From positions 1,116,001-1,180,000 of the forward strand of contig NZ_CP042806.1 in the NCBI RefSeq assembly GCF_008000815.1: 64,000 nucleotides of DNA, read 5' to 3'. Below are positions 8,629-17,122 of this stretch, piece after piece. How positions within the stretch are numbered: the stretch's first letter is position 1; every line of letters begins with the position of its first letter. A program made the translations under genes and the position numbers. The notes beneath the pieces are model-generated. The model searched no databases. It was not told the origin of the DNA and saw only the letters and a program-made list of their open reading frames with translations. Source of the DNA: Terriglobus albidus. Lineage in GTDB: Bacteria; Acidobacteriota; Terriglobia; Terriglobales; Acidobacteriaceae.

Positions 8629-9216
8629 ATGCGACCTTCTCTACGCGAAGACATTCTCAAGGCCGGCCTGAAGGTGATGTTCGAGTCCGGCTATCAGGGC
8701 GCTTCGGTCCGCGATATCTGTGAAGCGGCCGGGGCTCCGCATGGATCGTTCACGAATCACTTCCGTTCGAAGGAAGCCTTCGCCCAGGAGGTCCTCGACC
8801 GCTACTTCGAGAACCTGCAGGGACATATCCAGCGATCGCTCGGAGACCAGACACTTTCACCGCGCCAGCGGCTGGAGCGTTATCTGGAGATCATCAGCGA
8901 CGTGCTGGCCGCGGATAAGTGGGGCCGCGGGTGCCTGATTGGCGATTTCAGCCTGGAGACGGTGTCGCACAGCAAGCGCCTGCGCCAGCGGCTGGAGGAG
9001 ATCTTCGAGGAGTGGCGAGCCCCCTTCGCCGCCTGCATCGCCGAAGCACAGGCGACCGGAGAGATCGACAACACCTTTGATCCGGTGGACCTGGCTGAGT
9101 TTCTTCTCTCCTCGTGGGAGGGAGCCATTCTCCGCATGAAGGTAGAACGTGGACCGGCGGCGCTGGACCGCTTTCGCAAGATCATCTTTCAAACCGTATT
9201 CAAGGAGCAACGATGA
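8629..9216 (+). CDS. TetR-family repressor
   Basis: A 195-residue TetR regulator. The helix-turn-helix is GASVRDICEAAGAPHGSFTNHF at about residues 24-46 (shown in part), followed by the conserved FRSKEAFAQEVLDRYF helix. The C-terminal ligand domain includes GRGCLIGDFSLE, typical of one TetR C-terminal subfamily. No Shine-Dalgarno site precedes the ATG at 8629, because a 15-bp inverted repeat runs right up to it. The stop overlaps the start of the dehalogenase gene by ATGA, so both are made from one message; the regulator probably senses a substrate or product of that enzyme. Confidence 0.9.
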   Translation: MRPSLREDILKAGLKVMFESGYQGASVRDICEAAGAPHGSFTNHFRSKEAFAQEVLDRYFENLQGHIQRSLGDQTLSPRQRLERYLEIISDVLAADKWGRGCLIGDFSLETVSHSKRLRQRLEEIFEEWRAPFAACIAEAQATGEIDNTFDPVDLAEFLLSSWEGAILRMKVERGPAALDRFRKIIFQTVFKEQR

Positions 9217-10091
9217 GCGTACTGAGTGATGTAATGCTGTCTCAGGTCGAGGTTCTGGACTCGACCATGGCCTACCGCGAAGCAGGAACCCCTGGAGCTC
9301 CAGTGGCTCTGTTCCTACATGGCAACCCGACATCGTCGTATATCTGGCGCAATATTCTTCCGCTCGTGGCTCCAGTCGCGCATTGCATTGCGCCGGACCT
9401 GATTGGCTTCGGGCAATCTGGCAAGCCAGCCATCGAGTATCGGTTTGCAGATCATGTCCGCTACCTCGATGCCTTTCTCGAACGGATGAAGATCACATCG
9501 GCATATCTCGTTGCGCAGGACTGGGGCACCGCGTTCGCCTTTCATCTGGCGGCACGCAGGCCAGAGCTCGTGCGTGGACTTGCATTCATGGAGTTCATCC
9601 GCCCCATGCCCACCTGGAACGACTTCCACCCGGATCAGATCGAGACCTTCCAGCGTTTCAGAACACCCGGTATCGGCGAAGAGATGATCCTCGAGAACAA
9701 TGTCTTCATTGAAGGCGTGTTGCCTGCCGCGACCGTGCGGAAGTTCACCGAGGAAGAGATGGAGGTCTACCGCGCTCCATTCCCGACGCCGGAGTCGCGC
9801 CGTCCCACCTGGCGCTTTCCCAATGAGCTGCCCATCGCAGGAGCTCCCAGCGATGTCTACGCCACGTTGGAAGAGGCTCACCGCGCACTAACCGCATCCA
9901 CTTATCCGAAGCTGTTGTTTGTGGGCAATCCAGGAGCGTTGGTCTCACCCTCATTTGCAGATAGCTTCACGAAGAACCTGAAGAACTGCGAAGTCGTCCA
10001 GCTTCGTTCAGGCCTCCACTATCTGCAGGAAGATCATCCGGATGTGATTGGAGCCAACATCAAGGAATGGATAAAAGCAGTTGCCAGTTAA
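9213..10091 (+). CDS. dhaA: haloalkane dehalogenase (HLD-II type)
   Basis: Hydrolytic dehalogenase, 292 residues, converting haloalkanes to alcohols and halide. The start at 9213 overlaps the TetR stop and follows AAGGAG at 9203-9208; a longer in-frame start at 9114 lies within TetR and is rejected. The complete catalytic pentad of subfamily II is visible: Asn38 in HGNPTSSYIWRN and Trp104 as halide-binding pair, Asp103 nucleophile in AQDWGTAF, Glu127 in FMEFIRPMPTW and His269 in SGLHYLQEDHP. Spacing matches LinB closely. The cap region around residues 140-215 should decide the substrate, which may not be a pollutant. Regulation by the coupled TetR protein is likely. Confidence 0.9.
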   Translation: MSVLSDVMLSQVEVLDSTMAYREAGTPGAPVALFLHGNPTSSYIWRNILPLVAPVAHCIAPDLIGFGQSGKPAIEYRFADHVRYLDAFLERMKITSAYLVAQDWGTAFAFHLAARRPELVRGLAFMEFIRPMPTWNDFHPDQIETFQRFRTPGIGEEMILENNVFIEGVLPAATVRKFTEEEMEVYRAPFPTPESRRPTWRFPNELPIAGAPSDVYATLEEAHRALTASTYPKLLFVGNPGALVSPSFADSFTKNLKNCEVVQLRSGLHYLQEDHPDVIGANIKEWIKAVAS

Positions 10092-10186
10092 CAGTTTCCG
10101 GTTGACGAGGTACGGCACGGGTTGACGAAGCACCTTCAACACACCTAGATAAAGGCGCTTCAGGCAACCCGCCTCAGTGCCTTCAT

Positions 10187-10277
10187 CCAACTGCCAACTG
10201 CCAACTGCCAACTGCCAACTGCCAACTGCCAACTGCCAACTGCCAACTGCCAACTGCCAACTGCCAACTGCCAACTG
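10187..10277 (+). repeat. 13 perfect tandem copies of the heptamer CCAACTG
   Basis: Ninety-one bases consisting of 13 identical CCAACTG units without one mismatch. On the minus strand it begins four bases after the ggt stop codon. The perfect identity indicates recent expansion by slippage; copy number is likely to vary between strains. It is not coding in either neighbour. Confidence 0.97.
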
Positions 10278-10281
10278 CTTT

Positions 10282-12051
10282 TCAATATCCCGCAGCCTTC
10301 CCAAACTTCCTTCGTCCATCATGTCCGCCCAAAAGCTCTCCCGTCTTTGGATCAACAGCAATCAACTCGCTGTCGCCCCAGACGCCTGGATTCTTCTCAT
10401 CGAATTCGCCGGAGCGCTTGATGGTATAGCCCATCGCCTTCAACTGCTCCACCACATCGAGCGGAAACTTCTTCTCCACACTTAGCTCATCAGGAAGGTA
10501 CTGGTGGTGGAAGCGCGGCGCGTCTGCTGCCTGCTGCACGTTCAGATGATTGTCGAGGATGGAGATGATGTTGTTGGCCACCGTCGAGATGATGGTGGGC
10601 CCGCCGGGCGAGCCAAGCACGAAACGCACCTTGCCCTTGCGGTACCAGTGATTCTTCGTCGTGACGATGGTAGGTGTCATCGCCGAGAGCGGCCGCTTGC
10701 CGGGAGCAATCGCGTTTGCCGGTCCTTGAATCAGCCCGAAGCCATTGGGCACGCCCATCTTGGAGGCGAAGTCGTCCATCTCGTCGTTGAGCAGGAAACC
10801 GAGACCATCGACAGTGACGGACGAACCGAAGAGAAAGTTCAGCGTGTAGGTGTTGGCTACGGCCATGCCGTCGGCATCCATCACAGAAAAATGCGTTGTC
10901 TCGGTTGACTCCTTTGCCGGAGGAACCGTGGGCGCCGGAGGCATGAAGCCTGCAGGACGGACCAGATCCTTCGATGGTGTGGGCTTACCGACCGTAATGG
11001 TCTTGCGCCAGGCCTCGTGATACTTCGGATTGGCCATCTCTTTCAGAGGCATCTTCATGAAGTCGGGATCGCCGAGATAGTCACCGCGGTCCATAAAGGC
11101 GCGACGATATGCCTCTGTAATCAAGTTGACCTGTGCGGCGCTGCGGTCCGCCCCTAACTTCAGCAGGTCATAGCCGGTAAGAATGCCCAGCGACTCCAGC
11201 AGCACAATGCCGCCCGAGCTCGGCGGAGGCGAGGTGATGATGTGATAGCCGTGATAGTTACCCTCGATCGGCTTGCGATCTTTCACCTCATACGCGGCCA
11301 GATCGGCAGCGGTGATCAGGCCACCGTTCTTCGCTTCGAAGTCGGCGATCTGCTGCGCCATCTTGCCCTTGTAGAACTCAGTGGGGTCAGCAACGATGCG
11401 GCGCAGCGTTGCCGCCAGCTCCGGCTGTTTGAATACTTCGCCGGGTGTATAGAAGTTGCCGTCGCGCTGGTAGATGCGGTGCGACGTGGGGAACTTCGCC
11501 AGGTTGGCGCTATGCAGCGTGCCAACCTCCTCTTCACTGAAGGTGAAGCCCTCCTCCGCCAGACGGATAGCCGGTGCCATAACCTTCGCCAGGCCGAGCT
11601 TGCCGAAGTGCTGTTCCGCATAGGTAAGCCCAGCGACTGTTCCCGGCACGCCGCTGGCCTTGTAGCCGGTGATCGACATGCGCGGAATGACATTGCCCTT
11701 CTCGTCGAGATACATGTTGTCCCAGGCGGCCGCCGGAGCCTTCTCGCGATAGTCCAGAAAGTGCGTCTTGCCATGCTTGTCCCGGATGAGCATGAAGCCG
11801 CCGCCACCGATGTTTCCTGCCTGCGGGAAAACAACCGCCAGAGCGAAGCCGACAGCGACAGCCGCATCGACGGCATTTCCGCCCTGTTTCAACATCTCCA
11901 AACCGGCATCGGAGGCATCGTGGTGAATACTGACGACCATGCCATGGCGGGCACGCACCGGCTCCGGCGACTGCGCCTGCATTGCGACAACTTCAAAGGG
12001 AAGAGCGAGCGAAAACAGAGATACGGCGGCAGCGATCGACCTGCAAGTCAA
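10282..12051 (-). CDS. ggt: gamma-glutamyltranspeptidase
   Basis: Exported N-terminal nucleophile hydrolase, 589 residues, that cleaves glutathione and other gamma-glutamyl compounds. A signal peptide occupies residues 1-26. The chain self-cleaves before the catalytic Thr, here Thr385 in [13 protein letters not shown], giving large and small subunits. Other conserved parts are [20 protein letters not shown], the substrate-binding YREKAP, DDFASK and the oxyanion [11 protein letters not shown]. All expected residues are present and the length is normal. The gene is divergent from an MFS exporter. A tandem heptamer array starts directly after its stop codon. Confidence 0.95.
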   Translation of the reverse strand: MTCRSIAAAVSLFSLALPFEVVAMQAQSPEPVRARHGMVVSIHHDASDAGLEMLKQGGNAVDAAVAVGFALAVVFPQAGNIGGGGFMLIRDKHGKTHFLDYREKAPAAAWDNMYLDEKGNVIPRMSITGYKASGVPGTVAGLTYAEQHFGKLGLAKVMAPAIRLAEEGFTFSEEEVGTLHSANLAKFPTSHRIYQRDGNFYTPGEVFKQPELAATLRRIVADPTEFYKGKMAQQIADFEAKNGGLITAADLAAYEVKDRKPIEGNYHGYHIITSPPPSSGGIVLLESLGILTGYDLLKLGADRSAAQVNLITEAYRRAFMDRGDYLGDPDFMKMPLKEMANPKYHEAWRKTITVGKPTPSKDLVRPAGFMPPAPTVPPAKESTETTHFSVMDADGMAVANTYTLNFLFGSSVTVDGLGFLLNDEMDDFASKMGVPNGFGLIQGPANAIAPGKRPLSAMTPTIVTTKNHWYRKGKVRFVLGSPGGPTIISTVANNIISILDNHLNVQQAADAPRFHHQYLPDELSVEKKFPLDVVEQLKAMGYTIKRSGEFDEKNPGVWGDSELIAVDPKTGELLGGHDGRRKFGKAAGY

Positions 12052-12222
12052 CGGGCATTGCTCCTTATTAGCGGTACGGATGCCTCCAGCATAAATCTTC
12101 TATTCATAAAGCGGGCGGCGGACACGGTGCGTACTATTTCCTCGGTTCGTCCGTCCTATGACATATCGCAAAACATCACAGCATGACGGCCATAGGGCCG
12201 ATGTGAAAGCATTAGGACTGTA

Positions 12223-13536
12223 ATGTCAGACTCTTCCCAACGGCTGGGATCGGCAGCCAGCGCCTTTCGTTCGCGCAATTTCCGCTTTTATCAGTCAGCC
12301 CGCCTGCTGGGCATTCTGGGCGCCGAAGCGCAGACCATCGCCGTAGCCTGGCAGGTCTACCAGATCACGCACCGAGCCATCGATCTCGGCTATACCGGCC
12401 TGGCGCTCTTCCTCCCCGGCATCTTCTTCGCTCTCTTTGCAGGCCACGTCGCCGACCGCTACGACCGCCGCAATATCATCCGCATCTGCTACATCCTGCA
12501 GGCGGTCTGCACCGCGGCACTGCTATGGATCGCGCTCTCCGGCACAAGGAATGTCCTGTTTATCTACACCATTCTCTTTTTGATCGGTACCGGCCGCGCC
12601 TTCAGCGGCCCCGCAAGCTCCGCCCTGGTGCCGCAACTGGTACCCAGGGATGACTTCTTCAATGCCGTGACCTGGGGTGCGACCTTCTTCCAGATCGCCA
12701 ATGTCGCCGGCCCGGCGCTCGGCGGCATTCTGTTCACTCTGCCCCTCAGCGGCCCACTCGCCTTTTTGCATGGGGCGCCAATTGTCTACTGTTTCACCAT
12801 CGCGGGACTTACCTCCTTCGTCATCCTGATCAGCATGGTGAAGCCGCAGGGTGCGCCTGCCAGACGGGAGAATGTGAGCCTCAAGACGGTGCTGGCTGGG
12901 CTGCACTATCTTTGGTACAAGAAGCTGCTGCTCGGCTCCATCTCTCTGGATCTCTTTGCCGTGTTGCTCGGCGGTGCTGTCTCGCTGATGCCGATCTTCG
13001 CGGAAGAGATTCTGCACGCGGGTCCAGCAGGTCTGGGCATGCTGCGCGCCGCACCGTCAGTAGGCGCTCTCACGGTCTCGCTTCTGCTGACCATAAAGCC
13101 GATCCGCCACAACGCCGGGAAGAAGATGCTCACCTGCGTCGGCATCTATGGCTTGGCCACGATTCTCTTCGGCCTGTCGAAGTCGCTGTGGCTCTCGCTG
13201 GCAGCCCTTGCGATTGTAGGAGCGAGCGATATGGTCAGCGTCGTCGTTCGCTCGTCACTGCTGCAGATGGCCACACCCCCGGAGATGCGCGGCCGCGTCA
13301 GTGCCGTGAACTGGCTCTTTCTGGGAGCGTCGAATGAGTTCGGCGAGTTCGAATCGGGTCTGACGGCGCAGTGGCTGGGAGCCGTGCGTGCTGTAGTCGT
13401 CGGCGGCGTTCTGTCGGTTACGGTCACAGCGCTGTGGAGCATCCTTTTCAAGCCGCTCCGCAATGTCGACCAGTTGACGACCGAGTCGCTGCTTTCCGCC
13501 AACGAGATGCAGGCGGTGGCCGAGCCGGTGGAGTAG
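12223..13536 (+). CDS. MFS transporter, EntS/MFS_3-like exporter
   Basis: A 437-residue inner membrane protein with about twelve membrane segments. The N-terminus (FRSRNFRFYQSARLLGILG) and the loop GHVADRYDRRNIIRICY with the MFS motif A, as well as SALVPQLVPRDDFFNAV, are typical of the EntS-type exporters, which move siderophores or small hydrophobic compounds out of the cell. The substrate is not known. A 60-residue lead of other genes is absent, so it is a single gene; the following anchored protein starts 23 bases after its stop and may be cotranscribed. Confidence 0.87.
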   Translation: MSDSSQRLGSAASAFRSRNFRFYQSARLLGILGAEAQTIAVAWQVYQITHRAIDLGYTGLALFLPGIFFALFAGHVADRYDRRNIIRICYILQAVCTAALLWIALSGTRNVLFIYTILFLIGTGRAFSGPASSALVPQLVPRDDFFNAVTWGATFFQIANVAGPALGGILFTLPLSGPLAFLHGAPIVYCFTIAGLTSFVILISMVKPQGAPARRENVSLKTVLAGLHYLWYKKLLLGSISLDLFAVLLGGAVSLMPIFAEEILHAGPAGLGMLRAAPSVGALTVSLLLTIKPIRHNAGKKMLTCVGIYGLATILFGLSKSLWLSLAALAIVGASDMVSVVVRSSLLQMATPPEMRGRVSAVNWLFLGASNEFGEFESGLTAQWLGAVRAVVVGGVLSVTVTALWSILFKPLRNVDQLTTESLLSANEMQAVAEPVE

Positions 13537-13559
13537 AGCCTTCTAGTAAGCTTCTCTGC

Positions 13560-14300
13560 ATGGAGACCGGGAAGAAGATTGCTATCGGCTGTACCGCTGC
13601 CGTTGTCCTCGCCGTCGGAGGACGTCTGGGCATGATCGCCTATCAGCGCCATCAGGCCGCAACCGCAGTGGTGGAGAAGCCCACCTTTGAGTGGAAGCTG
13701 ACCGACGATGACATGGTGCATCTGAAGCACCTCTACCCCAGCACCATGAAAGACGCGAAGGACCTGGTCGGCAAGCGCGCCTGGATCTCTGCCGGTGGCC
13801 AGATGGAGTACTTCCCCTACGCCGGCAAACAGGTGCAATGGGGCAAGAAGGCCGGCACGCTGCTGGGCGCGCAGCCGATGGACATCAAGGACATGATCAC
13901 GCAGCGTCCGCCGAAGAGCGTGATCGCGACGCAGCGCATCCCTGCCGACAGCACAGCCATCATGGCAGTCTTCACCAACCCGGATGAGAAGGCCACCTAC
14001 GCCGCCACCGTCGGCTATATCGAAAATGGCCAGTACACGTTCTACCTGGATGAGATGTTCTTCTACGACGATCCGCATACGCTCTACAAACACTGGGGAG
14101 CGGAGAACTGGGCGGCGATCGACAAACACGAGGCCAGGCTCGGCATGAGCGAGAACATGATGATGATGGCTTTAGGCCAGGTGAGCCAGAGCGGAAGCCA
14201 GAAGAAGGGCGACCGCACCGTCCACTACTACAACCTGGGCAAGCCCTATGACGTAACCTTCGTCAGCGACAAAGCGACGAAGATCGAGCCTTCGAAATAG
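13560..14300 (+). CDS. membrane-anchored protein of unknown function
   Basis: Not recognised. The 246-residue protein starts METGKKIAIGCTAAVVLAVG, a basic start and one hydrophobic segment (about 6-29) that should anchor it or serve as signal peptide. The rest is a soluble domain with many aromatic residues (FEWKLTDDDMVHLKHLYP, FFYDDPHTLYKHWG), presumably in the periplasm. An upstream reading of the same frame from 13371 overlaps the MFS gene and is not needed. It follows the MFS gene by 23 bases. A MITE-like repeat starts at its stop codon. Confidence 0.72.
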   Translation: METGKKIAIGCTAAVVLAVGGRLGMIAYQRHQAATAVVEKPTFEWKLTDDDMVHLKHLYPSTMKDAKDLVGKRAWISAGGQMEYFPYAGKQVQWGKKAGTLLGAQPMDIKDMITQRPPKSVIATQRIPADSTAIMAVFTNPDEKATYAATVGYIENGQYTFYLDEMFFYDDPHTLYKHWGAENWAAIDKHEARLGMSENMMMMALGQVSQSGSQKKGDRTVHYYNLGKPYDVTFVSDKATKIEPSK

Positions 14301-14450
14301 CCTTTTTGTTTGTCATTTCGTAGCGCCGGGGTCCCCGACCAGCTTGCTGGTTGGGGTGGTCGACCGAAGGGAGTGGAGAAATCTGCTTCTCTACCGATGC
14401 ACCTCGAAGAAGCAGATTTCTCCGCTTCGCTACGAAATGACAAAAAGAGG
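14301..14450. repeat. MITE-like palindromic element with 15-bp terminal inverted repeats
   Basis: TGTCATTTCGTAGCG at 14311-14325 is inverted perfectly at 14428-14442. Within it lie a second inverted pair, AGAAATCTGCTTC/GAAGCAGATTTCT, and the GGGGTCCCC motif. The element is about 150 bp, has no coding capacity and occupies the gap right after a stop codon. Related ends recur at 24727, 40150 and 57170. Confidence 0.75.
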
Positions 14451-14462
14451 CGAATCGACAAA

Positions 14463-14594
14463 TTCCGGATGGCCTATGCACTGGGTGCCCCATCCATTGC
14501 ATCGCAATGGGTGGGATATTCGGGGTCCCCGGCGAACTCCATTCGCTGGGGTGAACTATTCGAGCTATGCTCGAACGCACCAATCAACAATTCA
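14463..14594. repeat. intergenic repeat with GGGGTCCCC and TTCGAGC motifs
   Basis: Contains CTGGGTGCCCCATCCATTG, a short palindromic CATTGCATCGCAATG, then CGGGGTCCCCGGCGAACTCC with ATTCGCTGGGGT, and ATTCGAGCTATGCTCGAAC. The same ordered motifs recur near 26530-26620, 29806-29904 and 50958-51050. It sits directly in front of the tolC-like stop codon. Confidence 0.7.
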
Positions 14595-14595
14595 A

Positions 14596-16083
14596 CTAGT
14601 TCCTACCCAGATAGCTCTTGTACTGCGTCTCCACCACACCCGTATTGCGGGCGAGCTGGAGCTTGGCCTGGTTGTACTGGAAGTTCGCCGACACATACTG
14701 GGACTGGGCAGCCGCAAGCTGCGCCTCAGCCTGCACCACCGGCAGATTGTCGTCCACACCGGCCTGGTAGCGGTCAATCGTGTCTCTCAGCGCCTGGCCG
14801 GCCAACTCAACGTTCGATCCCGCGACCTTCACCCGCTCCGAGGTGGAGGTCACATCCAGCATCGCGGACCGAAGCTGCTGGTCAATGCCGACGCGAAGAT
14901 CGGCGATCTGGTTGCGCAATGACTCCAACTGGGCATCGGCCACCTGACGGTCGCCCCGGAAGCGGGACTCGGCAAAGATCGGCACATCCAGCTTTGCCAT
15001 GGCGCTGAAGGTGCCGTGGTACAGACCGCTGGTGGCCGCATTGGGAATATAGCCGCCGGTGACGCCGTAGTTGCCCTCGAAGCTCAGGGCGGGAAGGCGC
15101 TCATAGGCGATGGCGCGACGCTGGCGCTCGTAGACGCGAATCTGGGCCTGCAGGCGAAGGAAATCCTTCCGCCGCTGATAGGCAAGGTTTTTGGCGTCTG
15201 GAAGGGCCATCTGCGCCAGCTCGGAGTAGGGAACGATATCGGTCAGCTCAATCGGCTGATTTGCCGGCAGGCCGATCAGGCGGTTCAGCGAGATTTTGTC
15301 CTTGGCCAGCGCATTCTCGGCGCTGATCAGCGCCTGTTGCTGCTGTTGATACTGTGACCGCGCCCGCAGAACGTCGAGGTTCGTCCCTACACCGGCATCA
15401 TGCTGTGCCTGCGACTGCCGCAAAACCTCTTCTTCCTGCTTTAACAGGGCCTGGTTGTTGGCGACGTTTGCCGCATCCGCCAGGATGCTGAGATAGGTGG
15501 TACCTACCTGGAGCACCACATCGCCGCGGACCGTGGCCGTATTGAGGTCGGCGACCTGCTGCTGAGACTTAGCCGCACGGTAGACCTCGATGGCAGGCAT
15601 ATTGAACAGGTACTGCTGCAGATTGACCTGCGCCGTCACCGTATCGACCTTCACGATGCTGGGGATCGCCGATGCCGGAATTCCGAAGGCGTTGAGCAGG
15701 TTCCCAGCCTTGCTGGGGCTGAAGCCCAGGGCAGCCAGGCTGATCTCAGCCCGGTTGGCCGTGCCCTGAACTGACATATTTGGCGTAATCGCCTGCAGGG
15801 CCGTGCCCACCTGCCCATGGAGCGAGCGCTGCTGCTGCCGCGCCACGATGAGCTGCACATTGTGCTCCATACCGAGCTGGATCGCTTCGTCCAGCGTCAG
15901 CCGCCGGACCTCAGAGGTGGCTACACCGATCGGGACACCGTCAAATTTCGTCTGAGAAGCGGAGGGAGCGTCCGGAAGGTTCGAGATCGGCGGAATGGTG
16001 GTCGTGTCCTGCGCCAGAACGAGCGAAGCGGCGAGGGGCAGAACAGCAGAAACCGATCGAATGGCGCGTGTAAGTCGTGTCAT
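14596..16083 (-). CDS. TolC-family outer membrane efflux protein
   Basis: A 495-residue outer membrane channel protein. Signal peptide at residues 1-24 (LPLAASLVLAQ), then two OEP repeats with long alpha-helical heptads: LTLDEAIQLGMEHNVQLIVARQ near residue 60 and the second half around QADLRVGIDQQLRSAMLD with the family's tail ANFQYNQAKLQLARNTG. TolC proteins trimerise and serve as exit duct for RND or ABC pumps and type I secretion. No pump gene adjoins it; the RND operon at 60.3 kb lacks an outer membrane gene in this window, so pairing is possible but unproved. Confidence 0.9.
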   Translation of the reverse strand: MTRLTRAIRSVSAVLPLAASLVLAQDTTTIPPISNLPDAPSASQTKFDGVPIGVATSEVRRLTLDEAIQLGMEHNVQLIVARQQQRSLHGQVGTALQAITPNMSVQGTANRAEISLAALGFSPSKAGNLLNAFGIPASAIPSIVKVDTVTAQVNLQQYLFNMPAIEVYRAAKSQQQVADLNTATVRGDVVLQVGTTYLSILADAANVANNQALLKQEEEVLRQSQAQHDAGVGTNLDVLRARSQYQQQQQALISAENALAKDKISLNRLIGLPANQPIELTDIVPYSELAQMALPDAKNLAYQRRKDFLRLQAQIRVYERQRRAIAYERLPALSFEGNYGVTGGYIPNAATSGLYHGTFSAMAKLDVPIFAESRFRGDRQVADAQLESLRNQIADLRVGIDQQLRSAMLDVTSTSERVKVAGSNVELAGQALRDTIDRYQAGVDDNLPVVQAEAQLAAAQSQYVSANFQYNQAKLQLARNTGVVETQYKSYLGRN

Positions 16084-16214
16084 CTTCAGGCGTTCGTCTG
16101 TTGTTAGATTGTCTCCACCCGGGGACGGTTGCGCAAAATTCTCCGGGACGGAAAAACGAGTAAAATCAGCTTGCTCGCCCTGGCTGCCCGGCGACGTCCT
16201 TTAATCAACCCATT

Positions 16215-16889
16215 ATGATGCGTACACCCAAGCTCCTGCTCGCCCTTGCCCTCACCGCCACCGCCGCCTCGGTACCGGCAGTTGCCCAGTTTGTCAGCGG
16301 CCAGGCGCCCTCGACGACCTTCAAAGACACCTCCATGCTGAAGCCCCCGGCCGGCGCCAAAGTGGCGATCTGGGAGTTTGTCGACCTGGAGTGCCCGGCC
16401 TGCTCCCGCGCCTACCCCCTCGTGCACGAGCTGAGCATGAAGTACGGCGTCCCTGTCGTCATGAAGGACTTTCCCCTGGGCGGAGCCCATATCTGGAGCT
16501 TTGACGCCGCCGTCTACGCCCGCTACATGCAGGACAAGCTGCCCAACGGCAAGAACATCGCCGACCAGTACCGCCTGGCCATCTTCCAGAACCAGAACAT
16601 GATCGCCAGCAAAGACGACCTGTTGCGGGCCACCCAGAAGTTCCTGGCCGATCGCAAACAGCAACTTCCGTTTGTCGTCGACCCGCAGGGTGAGCTGGCA
16701 AACGAGGTCAAGACCGACCGCGCTCTCGGTGACCGCATCGGCATCAACCAGACCCCGACCATCTGGGTAGTGACCGACAAGGCCTTCCAGCAGATCTCCG
16801 ACTTCGAACAGATCGAGCCCGCCATCCAGAACGCCAAGGCGCAGGCCGGCAGCAGCGCGGCCGAGACCAAGAAGGTCGCGAAGAAGTAA
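16215..16889 (+). CDS. DsbA/thioredoxin-like periplasmic protein
   Basis: Exported thiol-disulfide oxidoreductase-like protein, 224 residues. Signal peptide at about 1-25 (LLLALALTATAASVPAVAQ). The thioredoxin fold has its active site in EFVDLECPACSRAY, a CPAC motif, and the cis-Pro loop in INQTPTIWVV. This is the DsbA-like Thioredoxin_4 type that introduces or isomerises disulfides. A second start codon lies at 16218. It is divergent from the tolC-like gene and is followed by a strong terminator at 16911. Confidence 0.88.
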   Translation: MMRTPKLLLALALTATAASVPAVAQFVSGQAPSTTFKDTSMLKPPAGAKVAIWEFVDLECPACSRAYPLVHELSMKYGVPVVMKDFPLGGAHIWSFDAAVYARYMQDKLPNGKNIADQYRLAIFQNQNMIASKDDLLRATQKFLADRKQQLPFVVDPQGELANEVKTDRALGDRIGINQTPTIWVVTDKAFQQISDFEQIEPAIQNAKAQAGSSAAETKKVAKK

Positions 16890-16910
16890 TCTTCACACCG
16901 TATCGAGAGA

Positions 16911-16937
16911 AAGGCCGCCTGATGGGCGGCCTTTTCT
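16911..16937 (+). terminator. intrinsic terminator after the DsbA-like gene
   Basis: Arms AAAGGCCGCC and GGCGGCCTTTT around a short TGATG loop, followed by TTTTCTTAT. It lies 22 bases after the stop. Confidence 0.88.
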
Positions 16938-17122
16938 TATGCATGCCACAAACACTCATACATCCCACTCTGGTACCCGCCCCCCATATCTAACGCGATC
17001 CACACGCCGGTGCCGAACAAGCCAAGCTCAGTATTCATATTCGCTGATGGCGATACCGTATGCTTTGGCAAGCTGCAACTAGCTTTCAACTGTCGAGCAA
17101 ATTCCAATTGTTGAGGGTTTAT

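Noticed and set aside
10187-10277. Tandem heptamer array considered as a CRISPR array
   Set aside because: The units are 7 bp with no spacers between them, so it is a simple tandem repeat.
16941-17122. Possible riboswitch before the beta-helix gene (GGCAAGCTGCAACTAGC resembles part of a c-di-GMP aptamer)
   Set aside because: The other conserved parts of that aptamer are missing and no paired stem of the right size was found.
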